Below the pieces are notes generated by a model. That model was not told the origin of the DNA and ran no database searches. It saw only the letters and a list, made by a program, of their open reading frames with translations. From Azospirillum agricola (GTDB lineage: Bacteria > Pseudomonadota > Alphaproteobacteria > Azospirillales > Azospirillaceae), in NCBI RefSeq assembly GCF_017876095.1, contig NZ_JAGINM010000032.1, positions 1 to 62,696 of the forward strand: a stretch of 62,696 bases of DNA, read 5' to 3'. Each line of letters starts with the position of its first letter. Positions within the stretch are counted from its first letter, which is position 1. This document shows positions 42,688 through 51,578 of the stretch, piece by piece. A program made the position numbers and the translations under genes.

Positions 42688-44582
42688 TGGGACGCCTGCA
42701 ACAGGTCAAGACCAACTTCACGGCCGGCGAGATCTCGCGCCGCCTGCTCGGGCGCGGCGACCTCCGGGCCTACGACAACGGGGCGCTGGCGCTGCGCAAC
42801 CTGTTCATCGACCCGACCGGCGGGGTGACGCGGCGCTCCGGCCTCGCCTTCGCCGGGCTGGCGCGCGGCGACGGGCGGCTGGTCGCCTTCGAGTTCAACA
42901 CCGAGCAGACCTATCTGCTGGCCTTCTCCGACGGCATGATCGACATCCACCGGGGCGGGTCGCTGCTCGCCAGCGTGGCGGCGCCCTGGAGCGCGGCGCA
43001 GCTTCTCCAGATCACCTGGACGCAGAGCGCCGACACGCTGCTGGTCTGCCACCCGGACGTGCCGCCGCGCGCCCTGACGCGCGGCGCCGGCGGCGCCTGG
43101 GCGCTGTCGGAATGGGCCTACGCCGTGCAGGACGGGCTGGTGCGGCTGCCCTTCTACCGCTTCGGCGATCCGGCGGTGACGCTCACGCCGTCGGGCACCG
43201 GCGGCGCCGTGACCGTCACCGCGTCCGCCCCGGTGTTCGACCAGCGCCATGACGGCACCCGCATCCGCATCAAGGACAAGCAGCTGCGGATCACCGGTGT
43301 CGTCTCCGCCACGCAGGTGAATGCCACGGCGATGGAGGCTCTGGCCGACACGGCGGCGACCACCGACTGGGAGGAGCAGGCCTTCTCGCCGGTGCGCGGC
43401 TGGCCGGTGTCGGCGGCCTTCCACCAGGACCGGCTGGTCATCGGCGGCTCGCGCGACCTGCCCAACCGGCTGTGGCTGTCGCGCTCCGCCGACCTCTGGA
43501 ACTTCGACCTCGGCACCGGGCTCGACGACGAGGCCATCGAGTTCGGCATCCTGTCCGATCAGGTCAACGCCGTGCGCGCGGTGTTCTCCGGCCGGCATCT
43601 CCAGGTCTTCACCTCGGGCGCCGAATACACGGTGACGGGCGACCCGCTGACGCCGCAGAACATCCAGGTCAACCGCCAGACCCGCATCGGCTCGCCGGTC
43701 GACCGCAACATCCCGCCGCGCGACGTCGACGGCGCCACGCTGTTCGTGCCGCGCAACCGGCGGGAAATCCGCGAGTTCCTCTACACCGACACCGAGGCCG
43801 CCTATCAGGCCAACGATCTGGCGCTGCTCGCCCGCCATCTGGTGGTGAACCCGCGCGACCAGGATTACGACCAGACACGCCGCCTGCTGTTCGTGGCGAT
43901 GGAGGACGGCTCGCTCTGCACCCTGACCGTCTACCGCACCGAGGACGTCACCGCCTGGACCCGGCTGGAGACCGACGGGGCGGTGCGCTCGGTCGCGGTG
44001 GTCGGCGACGAGGTCTGCCTGCTGGTCGACCGCGCCGGGATCTGGTGCATCGAGCGTTTCGACGACGCGCTGAACCTGGATTCGGCGGTGGTCGGCGAGC
44101 GGGACGAGGCGGCCGCCGTGTGGACGGGCTTCGACCATCTGGAGGGGCGCCCCCTCGCCGTGCTCGCCGACGGGGTGGTGCGGCCGGCCGCCATCGTGCA
44201 GGCCGGCCGCATCGTCCTGTCGCCGCCGGCCCGCCGCGTCGAGGCCGGGCTGCCCTACAGCCACCGCATCGTGCCGCTGCCTGCCAACCTGATCGGCCAG
44301 GCGGCCGGCGCCGATCTGGTGCGGCTGGTCGCCGTGACCTTCCGGCTGGAGGAGACGGCGGCGCTGCGCGTCGATCTCGGGCGCGGGCTCCAGGATCTGC
44401 CGCTGCACCGGCTGGGGCCGCGACCGGCGGACGGGGTGCCGCCGCGCGTGTCGGGCGACCGGCGGCTGCGGGCGCTCGGCTGGCGGCGCGACATCGACGT
44501 GCCGCTGTGGCGCATCGAGCAGGACGCGCCGCTGCCCTTCACGCTGCTTTCCGTGACCATGGACATGAAGGTGAACGACTGA
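42687..44582 (+). CDS. Tail tubular protein B-like (T7 gp12-type nozzle)
   Basis: This 631-residue protein begins MGRLQQVKTNFTAGEISRRL, then NLFIDPTGGVTRRSGLAF, a start shared by many podovirus nozzle proteins. Long beta-rich repeats follow, with EFNTEQTYLLAFSDGMI and FVPRNRREIREFLYTDTEA. Its size fits gp12-type nozzle subunits. It overlaps the preceding gene's stop and the following gene's start (TGATG), so gp11-, gp12- and gp14-like genes form one coupled block. The nozzle role is inferred from phage relatives. Confidence 0.78.
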   Translation: MGRLQQVKTNFTAGEISRRLLGRGDLRAYDNGALALRNLFIDPTGGVTRRSGLAFAGLARGDGRLVAFEFNTEQTYLLAFSDGMIDIHRGGSLLASVAAPWSAAQLLQITWTQSADTLLVCHPDVPPRALTRGAGGAWALSEWAYAVQDGLVRLPFYRFGDPAVTLTPSGTGGAVTVTASAPVFDQRHDGTRIRIKDKQLRITGVVSATQVNATAMEALADTAATTDWEEQAFSPVRGWPVSAAFHQDRLVIGGSRDLPNRLWLSRSADLWNFDLGTGLDDEAIEFGILSDQVNAVRAVFSGRHLQVFTSGAEYTVTGDPLTPQNIQVNRQTRIGSPVDRNIPPRDVDGATLFVPRNRREIREFLYTDTEAAYQANDLALLARHLVVNPRDQDYDQTRRLLFVAMEDGSLCTLTVYRTEDVTAWTRLETDGAVRSVAVVGDEVCLLVDRAGIWCIERFDDALNLDSAVVGERDEAAAVWTGFDHLEGRPLAVLADGVVRPAAIVQAGRIVLSPPARRVEAGLPYSHRIVPLPANLIGQAAGADLVRLVAVTFRLEETAALRVDLGRGLQDLPLHRLGPRPADGVPPRVSGDRRLRALGWRRDIDVPLWRIEQDAPLPFTLLSVTMDMKVND

Positions 44583-45475
44583 TGGGTGGAATCACGCCCC
44601 TGGTGACGACGGCCCTGCCGCTGGCGGGGTCGGTCGTCAGCACCGTGCGCAGTGCCCAGACGGGCTCCGACAGCGCGGCGGCGCAGCAGCAGGCGGCAGC
44701 CCAGGCCGCCGCCGAACTGGAGTACAAGCGCCAGCAGGACGCCCTGAAGGCCCAGCAGGAGGCCGCGGCGCTGGAGTACCAGAAGCAGCAGGAGGCCGTG
44801 GCGCTGGAGTACAGGCGCCAGCAGGACGCCGCCGCCGCCGCCGCCGCGCAGGCGGCGCTCGACCGCAAGTACCAGGAGGAGGCCGGCGCGGCCCAGCGCG
44901 CCGCGGCGGCGGCCGAGGCGGCGCGCCAGCAGCAGGCGCAGATCGCGGCCGAGGCCGAGGCCCGCGAGTGGGCGCGCCAGGATCTGCTGCGCCAGCAGGA
45001 GCAGGAGCTTCAGCGCCAGAAGGACGAGGCCGCCCGCATCGCCGCCGAGCAGGCCCGCGCCCGCGAGATGGACGCCTACCGCGCCAGCCAGGAGCAGACC
45101 CTGGCGCAGCTGCGGGCGAGCCAGGACGCCGCCTATCAGACGCAGGAGACGGACGCCCGGACGCAGCTCGCGCAGCTCACGGCGGCGGCCGACGCGGCGG
45201 AGAAGCGGCGGGTCGAGGCGCTGCGCCAGTCGGTCGCCAAGTCGCGGGCCAGTCTGGGCGCGCGCGGCGTCAAGGCCGGCGACGGCTCGGGCGAGGCGAT
45301 CCTGCTGGGCCTGACCAAGGAGACCGACGGCGAGCGCAAGGACGCCCAGGCCGTCGACCAGCTCAAGCAGCAGGCGATCCAGCAGAACCTCGACGCGGTG
45401 AAGCGGCGCAACCTGCTGGAGCAGGCGCAGCTCGCCGACCGGCAGAAGCTGGAGTTCATGAGCAAGTTCTTCTGA
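44582..45475 (+). CDS. Coiled-coil internal virion-like protein
   Basis: The 297-residue protein has an N-terminal hydrophobic patch (GGITPLVTTALPLAGSVVS), then a very long Ala/Gln/Glu/Arg helix (about residues 30-235) with QQ and QEA repeats. A short globular end follows (SRASLGARGVKAGDGSGEA). Length, hydrophobic N-end and position after the nozzle gene suit a T7 gp14-like internal virion protein. Low complexity makes homology uncertain. The start overlaps the gp12-like stop. Confidence 0.65.
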   Translation: MGGITPLVTTALPLAGSVVSTVRSAQTGSDSAAAQQQAAAQAAAELEYKRQQDALKAQQEAAALEYQKQQEAVALEYRRQQDAAAAAAAQAALDRKYQEEAGAAQRAAAAAEAARQQQAQIAAEAEAREWARQDLLRQQEQELQRQKDEAARIAAEQARAREMDAYRASQEQTLAQLRASQDAAYQTQETDARTQLAQLTAAADAAEKRRVEALRQSVAKSRASLGARGVKAGDGSGEAILLGLTKETDGERKDAQAVDQLKQQAIQQNLDAVKRRNLLEQAQLADRQKLEFMSKFF

Positions 45476-45543
45476 TGCCCTCTCCCCGGGGCGGGAGAGG
45501 AAAACCAGACCGCCTTGACGGCGCCGGCAACGCGGAGCCACCG

Positions 45544-47574
45544 ATGAGCAGTTCCCTTCACATCCCGCGCGGCGTGCCGCGCGTGCAGTATGTCGCCGAC
45601 GGGGCGCAGCGGGTCTTCACCTACCCGTTCCCGATCTTCGCCGCCGCCGACCTCCAGGTGTTCCTCGGCGCCGCCTTGCAGAGCACCGGCTACGCGGTGG
45701 CGGGGGCCGGGAGCACGGCGGGCGGATCCGTCACCTTCGCGGCGGCGCCCGAGGCCGGTCTGGCGGTGCTGCTGCGCCGCCGGCTGCCGATCGAGCGGAC
45801 CAGCGACTTCCTCGACAGCGGACCGCTGCCGGCCTCCGCCCTGAACGGCGAGTTCGACCGGCTGACCGCCTCGCTCCAGCAGGTGGCCGGCGACCAGGAT
45901 CTGATGCTGCGCTACGCCGACACCGACCTGCCGGCCTCGCCGCTGCTGCCGGGGCGCGACGCCCGCCAGGGCAAGCTGCTGTGCTTCGACAGCGCCGGCA
46001 ACCCGACCGTCCGCCCGCCGGTCGACGAGGAGGCGCTGTCCACCTACGTGCCGCCGGGGGCGGGCGCCGTCAGCCGTCCGGTGCGCGACAAGCTGTCGGA
46101 CGCCGTGTCGGTCAAGGATTTCGGCGCGGTCGGCGACGGCATGGTGGACGACACCGTGGCGATCCAGGCGGCGCTGACATCGGCCAAGGCGGTGACGGTG
46201 CCGCCCGGCACCTACCGGATCACCAACACGCTGACGCTCGCCCATGGCCGGACGCTGAGCGGGGCCGGGCAGAGCTCGGTCATCGAGGGGGCGTCGAACG
46301 CCTTCGACCTGATCCACATCCCGGACGGCTACGCCACCCTGTCCGGCCTGCGGCTGGAGAAGGGCAAGGCCGGGGTGCGGCTGTTCGGGCGCGACGGCGC
46401 CTGCGTGCAGAACACGCTGGCCGACCTGACCCTGTGGGATCCGCAGGTCGGGCTGGTCCTCGACGGCTACAACGACCCGAACCTTCCCTGCTACTGGAAC
46501 AGCGTGTCGCGCGTGCTGGTGGCGCGGCCGTCGCTGCACGGCGTCTGGCTGACGCGGACGGGGGCGGGCGACACGCCCAACGCCAACCGCTTCCAGAACG
46601 TCCGGGTCTATTCGCTGTCGGCGCCGATCACCGGCTGCGGCTTCTTCGTCGAGGAGGGGCGCTACAACAACGCCTTCGTCGATTGCGAGGCCAACCTGTC
46701 GACGATGGCCGAGGCCTGCTTCCGCGTCGGCCCGGTCACCGACAAGACGCTGATCCTGAACTTCTACGGCGAATCGCTGGGCGGCGTGCCCAACATCCAG
46801 CTCGACGCCGGGTCGGTGGAGACGGCGATCCTCAACCTGTTCTCCGCCTCGGCCGGGCCGGCGATCCTCGACCGCTCGGGCGGGCGCTACACCGCGCTGA
46901 ACGCCGGCTATCCGGAGAAGAACCGCCTGCAGCACAGCCGGGTGACGCAGCTGACCGTCGAGGCGCTGCGCTACGACACCGACTACATCGAGCCGGAGCG
47001 GGGCGGGCTGGTCGAGCTGGACCTGACCAGCTCGGTCTGTCTGGTCAGCGCCTATGGCGGGCCGGTGGAGGCACGGCTTCCCCACGCCGGCGCGGCCAAC
47101 GGGCATTCGGTGACGATCAAGAAGACCGACGCCTCCGCCAACATCCTCACCATCACCGAGAGCGGCGGGCCGGGGCCGGACGGGCGGAGCTTGGCGCTCG
47201 GCAACCGCTACGACTTCGTGACGCTGGTGTCGAACGGGGCGAACTGGTGGATCGTCGCCGGCAACCGCCATCGCGAGAATGTCGGCTTCCACGAGGGCAC
47301 CCCCCTGTTCGAGCCGGACCTCAACCAGTCGCTCTATCTGGTCAGCGCCTGGAGCGGCGCCGTCGAGGTCCGCCTGCCGGCCCCCGGCGCGCCGCACGCG
47401 GTCGGCCGCACGGTGACCGTCAAGAAGTCGGACACCGGCGGCCACCGCGTCACCGTCACCGCGCAGGGCGTCGGCGGTCCCGACAGCGAGGCGATCGCGC
47501 TGACCGGCCAGGGCCATGCGGTGACCGCGATGTCGAACGGCGCCGGCTGGCACATCCTGGGGCGGAACCCGTGA
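45544..47574 (+). CDS. Tailspike-like protein with pectate-lyase fold and duplicated C-terminal domain
   Basis: The 676-residue protein opens with a T7-fibre-type N-domain (residues 1-95). A linker leads to SVKDFGAVGDGMVDDTVAI near residue 190, the hallmark start of a right-handed beta-helix with pectate-lyase-type spike fold. The helix runs to about residue 480. Two related C-terminal beta domains (about 488-580 and 585-676) repeat the patterns CLVSAYGGPVEARLP/YLVSAWSGAVEVRLP and VTIKK/VTVKK. It probably binds or cuts a surface polysaccharide. Its stop overlaps the terminase start. Confidence 0.78.
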   Translation: MSSSLHIPRGVPRVQYVADGAQRVFTYPFPIFAAADLQVFLGAALQSTGYAVAGAGSTAGGSVTFAAAPEAGLAVLLRRRLPIERTSDFLDSGPLPASALNGEFDRLTASLQQVAGDQDLMLRYADTDLPASPLLPGRDARQGKLLCFDSAGNPTVRPPVDEEALSTYVPPGAGAVSRPVRDKLSDAVSVKDFGAVGDGMVDDTVAIQAALTSAKAVTVPPGTYRITNTLTLAHGRTLSGAGQSSVIEGASNAFDLIHIPDGYATLSGLRLEKGKAGVRLFGRDGACVQNTLADLTLWDPQVGLVLDGYNDPNLPCYWNSVSRVLVARPSLHGVWLTRTGAGDTPNANRFQNVRVYSLSAPITGCGFFVEEGRYNNAFVDCEANLSTMAEACFRVGPVTDKTLILNFYGESLGGVPNIQLDAGSVETAILNLFSASAGPAILDRSGGRYTALNAGYPEKNRLQHSRVTQLTVEALRYDTDYIEPERGGLVELDLTSSVCLVSAYGGPVEARLPHAGAANGHSVTIKKTDASANILTITESGGPGPDGRSLALGNRYDFVTLVSNGANWWIVAGNRHRENVGFHEGTPLFEPDLNQSLYLVSAWSGAVEVRLPAPGAPHAVGRTVTVKKSDTGGHRVTVTAQGVGGPDSEAIALTGQGHAVTAMSNGAGWHILGRNP

Positions 47575-49106
47575 TGGAGGAGCCGGTCGCCGACAAAGCC
47601 TTCGCCGAGTTCGTCCATGACTGGAACAGCCTGTCCGACCTGAAGACCCCCGCCCATCACCGCGAGATGGCCGGCTGGCTCGAACGCGAGAGCGGCGGCG
47701 GCAACCGCCGCATGCTGCTGATGGCCTTCCGCGGCTCGGGCAAGTCGACGCTGGTCGGGCTGTTCGCCGCGTGGCTGCTCCACCGCGATCCCAACCGGCG
47801 GCTGCTGGTGCTCGCCGCCGACCTGAAGCTGGCCAAGAAGATGGTGCGCAACGTCAAGCGGGTGCTGGAGCGCCACCCCGCCACCCGCCACCTGAAGCCG
47901 CCGGCCAAGGACCGCGACCAATGGGCCGCCGACCAGTTCACGGTGGTGCGCCCGATGGAGCTGCGCGACCCGTCGATGGCCGCCGCCGGCATCGGCGGCA
48001 ACATCACCGGCAGCCGCGCCGACGTGGTGATCTGCGACGACGTCGAGGTGCCGCGCAACTCCGACAGCGCCAACAAGCGGGCCGACCTGCGCAACCGCCT
48101 GTCGGAGCTGGAGTATGTGCTGGTGCCGGGCGGCGCGCAGCTCTATGTCGGCACGCCGCACAGCTACTACACCATCTACGCCGACGAGGCGCGGCCGGAG
48201 GCCGGGGAGACCCAGCCCTTCCTCGACGGCTTCGCCCGGCTGCTGCTGCCGGTCTACACGGAGGAGCCCGGCGGCCGGCGGCGCTACGCCTGGAAGGAGC
48301 GGTTCGGCGAGGCCCACGTCAACCGCATCCGCAAGACCACCGGCCCGAACAAGTTCACCAGCCAGATGCTGCTGCGCCCGGTCAACACCGCCGACGGCTT
48401 CCTCGACGTCGAACGGCTCGGCCGCTACGACGCCGAGCTGGAGTACCGCGAGGCGCTGGGCCGCGCCGTCCTGACCCTGGACGGGGTGCGGATGGCGTCG
48501 GCGAGCTGCTGGTGGGATCCGGCCTTCGCCCGGCCCAGGGCGGAGGGCGCGCCGCCCGGCGACGGCAGCGTGGTCGCCGCGCTGTTCGGCGGCGAGGACG
48601 GGCGCTTCTACCTGCACCGGGTGCTCTATCTGCGCGTCGACCCCGGTGCCGGCGGGACCGAGGCCGACCAGCAGTGCGGGCAGGTCGCGCGCTTCCTCGC
48701 CGACCACCATCTGCCGGCGATCCATGTCGAGATCAACGGCATCGGCCGTTTCCTGCCCGGCCTTCTGCGCGAGCGGCTGCGCAAGGAGAGGCTGGCCGCC
48801 ACGGTGATCGAACAGTCGAGCCGCACCGCCAAGGCGACGCGGATCCGCGAGGCCTTCGACGCGCTGCTGGCCGACCGGCGGCTGTCGGCCCACCGGCTGG
48901 TCTGGGACACGCCGCTGATCCGCGAGATGCGCGAGTGGCGCCCGGACGGCCGCTACACCGGCCCCGACGACGGGCTGGACGCGGTCGCCGGCTGCCTGTC
49001 GGCCGAGCCGCACCGCTTCGACCGCGCCACGGCGGCGCCCGAACGCCGCGCCGACTGGCGGGGCGGCGGCGGTGCCGTGGTGGCGCCGTCCGATTGGGAG
49101 TTCTGA
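47574..49106 (+). CDS. Phage terminase large subunit
   Basis: The 510-residue protein has a packaging ATPase domain. Walker A AFRGSGKST is at 51-59 and Walker B VVICDD at 151-156. A C-terminal nuclease half has acidic clusters including WWDPAF and DDGLDAVAG. It resembles T7 gp19-type terminases. It lies after the spike, as gp19 follows gp17 in T7, but no small terminase was recognised. Catalytic residues look intact, so loss of function is not evident from sequence. It overlaps the spike stop by TGATG. Confidence 0.82.
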   Translation: MEEPVADKAFAEFVHDWNSLSDLKTPAHHREMAGWLERESGGGNRRMLLMAFRGSGKSTLVGLFAAWLLHRDPNRRLLVLAADLKLAKKMVRNVKRVLERHPATRHLKPPAKDRDQWAADQFTVVRPMELRDPSMAAAGIGGNITGSRADVVICDDVEVPRNSDSANKRADLRNRLSELEYVLVPGGAQLYVGTPHSYYTIYADEARPEAGETQPFLDGFARLLLPVYTEEPGGRRRYAWKERFGEAHVNRIRKTTGPNKFTSQMLLRPVNTADGFLDVERLGRYDAELEYREALGRAVLTLDGVRMASASCWWDPAFARPRAEGAPPGDGSVVAALFGGEDGRFYLHRVLYLRVDPGAGGTEADQQCGQVARFLADHHLPAIHVEINGIGRFLPGLLRERLRKERLAATVIEQSSRTAKATRIREAFDALLADRRLSAHRLVWDTPLIREMREWRPDGRYTGPDDGLDAVAGCLSAEPHRFDRATAAPERRADWRGGGGAVVAPSDWEF

Positions 49107-49165
49107 AAGCCGGTGTTTTTCCCGGACGCCGACGCGCGTCCGCTGCCTCAACCCTGGAGACCCCG

Positions 49166-49474
49166 ATGCACGAAAACCTGGATCTCGCCTGGTGGATCAC
49201 CGCGGTGGAACTGCCGGTGATGGGCGGGCTGTTCTGGCTGATCGCCCGGCTGCGCCGGGACGCCGAATCCGCCCTGGAGACTCTGCGGGCCCGCGCCGAA
49301 TCGGCGCAGGCGCAGGTGCGCGAGAGCCTCGCCGCCTACAAGCTGGAGGTCGCCAAGACCTACGTGTCCTTCGCGACCCTGAAGGATGTCGAGCAGCGTC
49401 TGACCGACCATCTGCTGCGCATCGAGAACAAGCTGGAATCCGCCTCCCCCTTCATGGAGGGAGGGCGCCGCTGA
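49166..49474 (+). CDS. Small membrane-anchored coiled-coil protein
   Basis: This 102-residue protein has one membrane helix near residues 8-25 (AWWITAVELPVMGGLFWLIA) followed by an Ala/Glu/Arg coiled coil to the end. It resembles Rz-like or holin-adjacent phage proteins in architecture. No endolysin lies nearby, so a lysis role is only possible. It is the last plus-strand gene of the cassette, 59 bp after the terminase. Confidence 0.6.
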   Translation: MHENLDLAWWITAVELPVMGGLFWLIARLRRDAESALETLRARAESAQAQVRESLAAYKLEVAKTYVSFATLKDVEQRLTDHLLRIENKLESASPFMEGGRR

Positions 49475-49494
49475 CCTTTCGGCCGCGCCGCCGC

Positions 49495-49713
49495 TCAATC
49501 GGCGTGATGGATCATCGCCTGGTAGATCTTCCAGGCGACCTCGACCGACACGCCGCCGGCCCGCGCGCCCGACGCCAGCATGGTGGCGCTCGGCTTCAGC
49601 GGCACGACGGTGTGGCCGGGCTCGCACAGCGCGCCCATCGCGGTGACGGACGCGTTGAGCGCGCCATCCAGCGGCTGGTCGTTCTTCAGCGTGCTCATGG
49701 AAATCGCGTTCAT
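49495..49713 (-). CDS. Small hypothetical protein
   Basis: I do not recognise this 72-residue protein. It starts MNAISMSTLKNDQPLDG behind a strong GGAGGA ribosome site. One cysteine lies at residue 30, and Gly/Ala/Ser-rich middle sequence is followed by a helical end. It converges on the phage-like cassette and is the only minus-strand gene near it. It may mark the right boundary of the element or be a host gene. Confidence 0.55.
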   Translation of the reverse strand: MNAISMSTLKNDQPLDGALNASVTAMGALCEPGHTVVPLKPSATMLASGARAGGVSVEVAWKIYQAMIHHAD

Positions 49714-49885
49714 GGCGGGTCCTCCGTTGCGTTGAACCCATCACAGCAAAAGCAATGCCAACGGGCGGAGGGGCGGCGATTCCGCGATTTCCCGCGATTG
49801 CGGGTGGGATGGGTGGCCTTTCGCCCCTTTTTCGCGGCGGGGAAAAACGAAAATAACCGCAAAATGCCAGCTAATTTCGTTTCAC

Positions 49886-49902
49886 CTTTGCAAAATGCAA
49901 AG
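49886..49902. promoter_or_regulatory. AT-rich palindrome at the right edge of the phage-like cassette
   Basis: CTTTGCA and TGCAAAG are separated by AAA in the unusually AT-rich stretch 49840-49920. It could be an operator or promoter-linked site for the DUF952-pyrD transcript or for the minus-strand small gene. Confidence 0.4.
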
Positions 49903-49988
49903 CACGCGCCCCGTTTCGTTGCAATCGGGGAGTCGCATTCGGCGAAGCGCTGGCCGGTGGCGCGCGCTTCGGCTAGTGTCCGCGCACC

Positions 49989-50363
49989 ATGAACGACCGA
50001 ATCATCCATCACATGTGCCGCGCGGACGAGTGGGACGCCGCCCGCGCGGCCGGCTCCCATCCCGGTTCGTCGCAGGATGCGAAGGACGGCTTCATCCATT
50101 TCTCGACGGCCGCCCAGATCCGGGAAAGCGCCGCCAGGCACCGCGCCGGCCAGGACGGTCTGGTGCTGCTGACGGTGGACGCCGGCCGGCTGGGGGACGC
50201 CCTGAAATGGGAGCCGTCGCGCGGCGGCCAGCTCTTCCCCCATCTCCACGCCGCCCTGCCGGTGACGGCCGTGCTGCGCGCCGACCCGCTGCCGCTCGGC
50301 CCCGGCGGGCTCCATGTCTTCCCGCCGGGTTTCCCCTTCGCCATCGAGGATCTCGCGCCGTGA
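49989..50363 (+). CDS. DUF952 family protein
   Basis: This 124-residue protein matches DUF952, a small family of unknown function. HHMCRADEWDAARAAG is followed by KDGFIHFSTAAQIRESA, with conserved His and Phe-Ile-His, and later KWEPSRGGQLFPHLHAAL. The fold is related to glutathione S-transferase-unrelated NAD-binding ADP-ribosyltransferase-like proteins in some proposals, which I cannot confirm. It overlaps pyrD by GTGA, so the pair is translationally coupled. Confidence 0.82.
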   Translation: MNDRIIHHMCRADEWDAARAAGSHPGSSQDAKDGFIHFSTAAQIRESAARHRAGQDGLVLLTVDAGRLGDALKWEPSRGGQLFPHLHAALPVTAVLRADPLPLGPGGLHVFPPGFPFAIEDLAP

Positions 50364-51433
50364 TCGACCTGTTCCCCATCGCCGGCCCGCTGCTGCACCG
50401 CTTCGACCCGGAGACCGCGCATGGGCTGACCATCAAGGCGCTGAAGTCGGGCCTCGTGCCGGCGGTGCGCGGCCGCGACGAGCCGGTTCTGCGCACCCGC
50501 GTCTGGGGGCTGGAGTTCGCCAACCCGGTCGGGCTCGCCGCCGGTTTCGACAAGAACGCCGAGGTGGTGGACGCCATGCTGCGGCTCGGCTTCGGCTTCG
50601 CCGAGGCGGGCAGCGTCACGCCGCGCCCGCAGCCGGGCAACCCGCGCCCGCGCCTGTTCCGCTTGGCCGGACAGGGCGCCGTCATCAACCGCATGGGTTT
50701 CAACAACGAGGGGCTGGAGGCCTTCGCCGCGCGGCTGGAGCGCCGCCGCGACGACCCGCGCCGGGCGTCCGGTCCGGTCGGCGCCAACCTCGGCAAGAAC
50801 AAGGACACGGCGGACGCCGCCGACGATTACGTGATCGGCGTGCGCCGGCTGGCGCCGCTGGCCGACTATCTCGTGGTCAACGTCTCCTCGCCCAACACGC
50901 CGGGCCTGCGGGCGTTGCAGGGGCGCGAGCCGCTGCGGGAACTGCTCGGCCGGGCGCTCGACGCGCGGGCGGCCTGCAAGCTCACCCGCGACCCGCCGCT
51001 GCTGCTGAAGATCGCCCCTGACCTGACGGCCGAGGACAAGAGCGACATCGCCGCCGTCGCGCTGGAGAGCGGCATCGACGGGCTGATCGTGTCGAACACC
51101 ACCATCGCGCGGCCGGACGACATCCCGCAGCCGCTGCGCGCCGAGGCCGGCGGCCTGTCGGGGCGCCCGCTGTTCGGGCCGTCGACGGCGGTGCTGAAGG
51201 AGATGTACGGGCTGACCGGCGGCAAGCTTCCGCTGGTCGGGGCCGGCGGCATCGCGTCCGGCGCCGATGCCTACGCCAAGATCCGGGCCGGAGCCTCGCT
51301 GGTGCAGTTCTACTCGGCGATGGTCTATGGCGGGCCGGCGCTGGTCCACCGCATCCGCGATGAGCTGGCGGCTCTGCTGCGCCGCGACGGTTTCGCCACC
51401 GTGGCCGACGCGGTCGGGGCGGACCACCGCTGA
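50360..51433 (+). CDS. pyrD: Dihydroorotate dehydrogenase (quinone), class 2
   Basis: This membrane-associated flavoenzyme oxidises dihydroorotate to orotate, passing electrons to quinone, in pyrimidine synthesis. The 357 residues include the class 2 N-terminal helix (residues 3-25), NPVGLAAGFDKNAEVVDAM, the active-site serine segment VVNVSSPNTPGLR and the FMN-binding VGAGGIASGADAYAKI. Start is GTG at 50360, overlapping the DUF952 stop. The frame upstream belongs to another gene. A 145-bp gap follows before the EAL gene. Confidence 0.95.
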   Translation: MIDLFPIAGPLLHRFDPETAHGLTIKALKSGLVPAVRGRDEPVLRTRVWGLEFANPVGLAAGFDKNAEVVDAMLRLGFGFAEAGSVTPRPQPGNPRPRLFRLAGQGAVINRMGFNNEGLEAFAARLERRRDDPRRASGPVGANLGKNKDTADAADDYVIGVRRLAPLADYLVVNVSSPNTPGLRALQGREPLRELLGRALDARAACKLTRDPPLLLKIAPDLTAEDKSDIAAVALESGIDGLIVSNTTIARPDDIPQPLRAEAGGLSGRPLFGPSTAVLKEMYGLTGGKLPLVGAGGIASGADAYAKIRAGASLVQFYSAMVYGGPALVHRIRDELAALLRRDGFATVADAVGADHR

Positions 51434-51578
51434 CGGGCGCACGAGCGGTGGTCCGCAGGGTGGGCCATTGCTCCCGCGTAAAATTAACGGATCGTCAAGC
51501 GGGGCCGCCGATCCTCGGTCGCGCGCCCCCTTGCCCGCAAGGTCGTGGAAAGCCCGGAACGCCCATGTCGGTTCTCGC

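Noticed and set aside
39706..49474. Rhodobacter-type gene transfer agent
   Set aside because: Gene content and order are podovirus/T7-like; the HK97-type portal, protease, capsid and long tail genes of the RcGTA cluster are not present.
39389..49988. Attachment-site repeats flanking the phage-like cassette
   Set aside because: No direct repeat, tRNA end or integrase was found by eye on either side.
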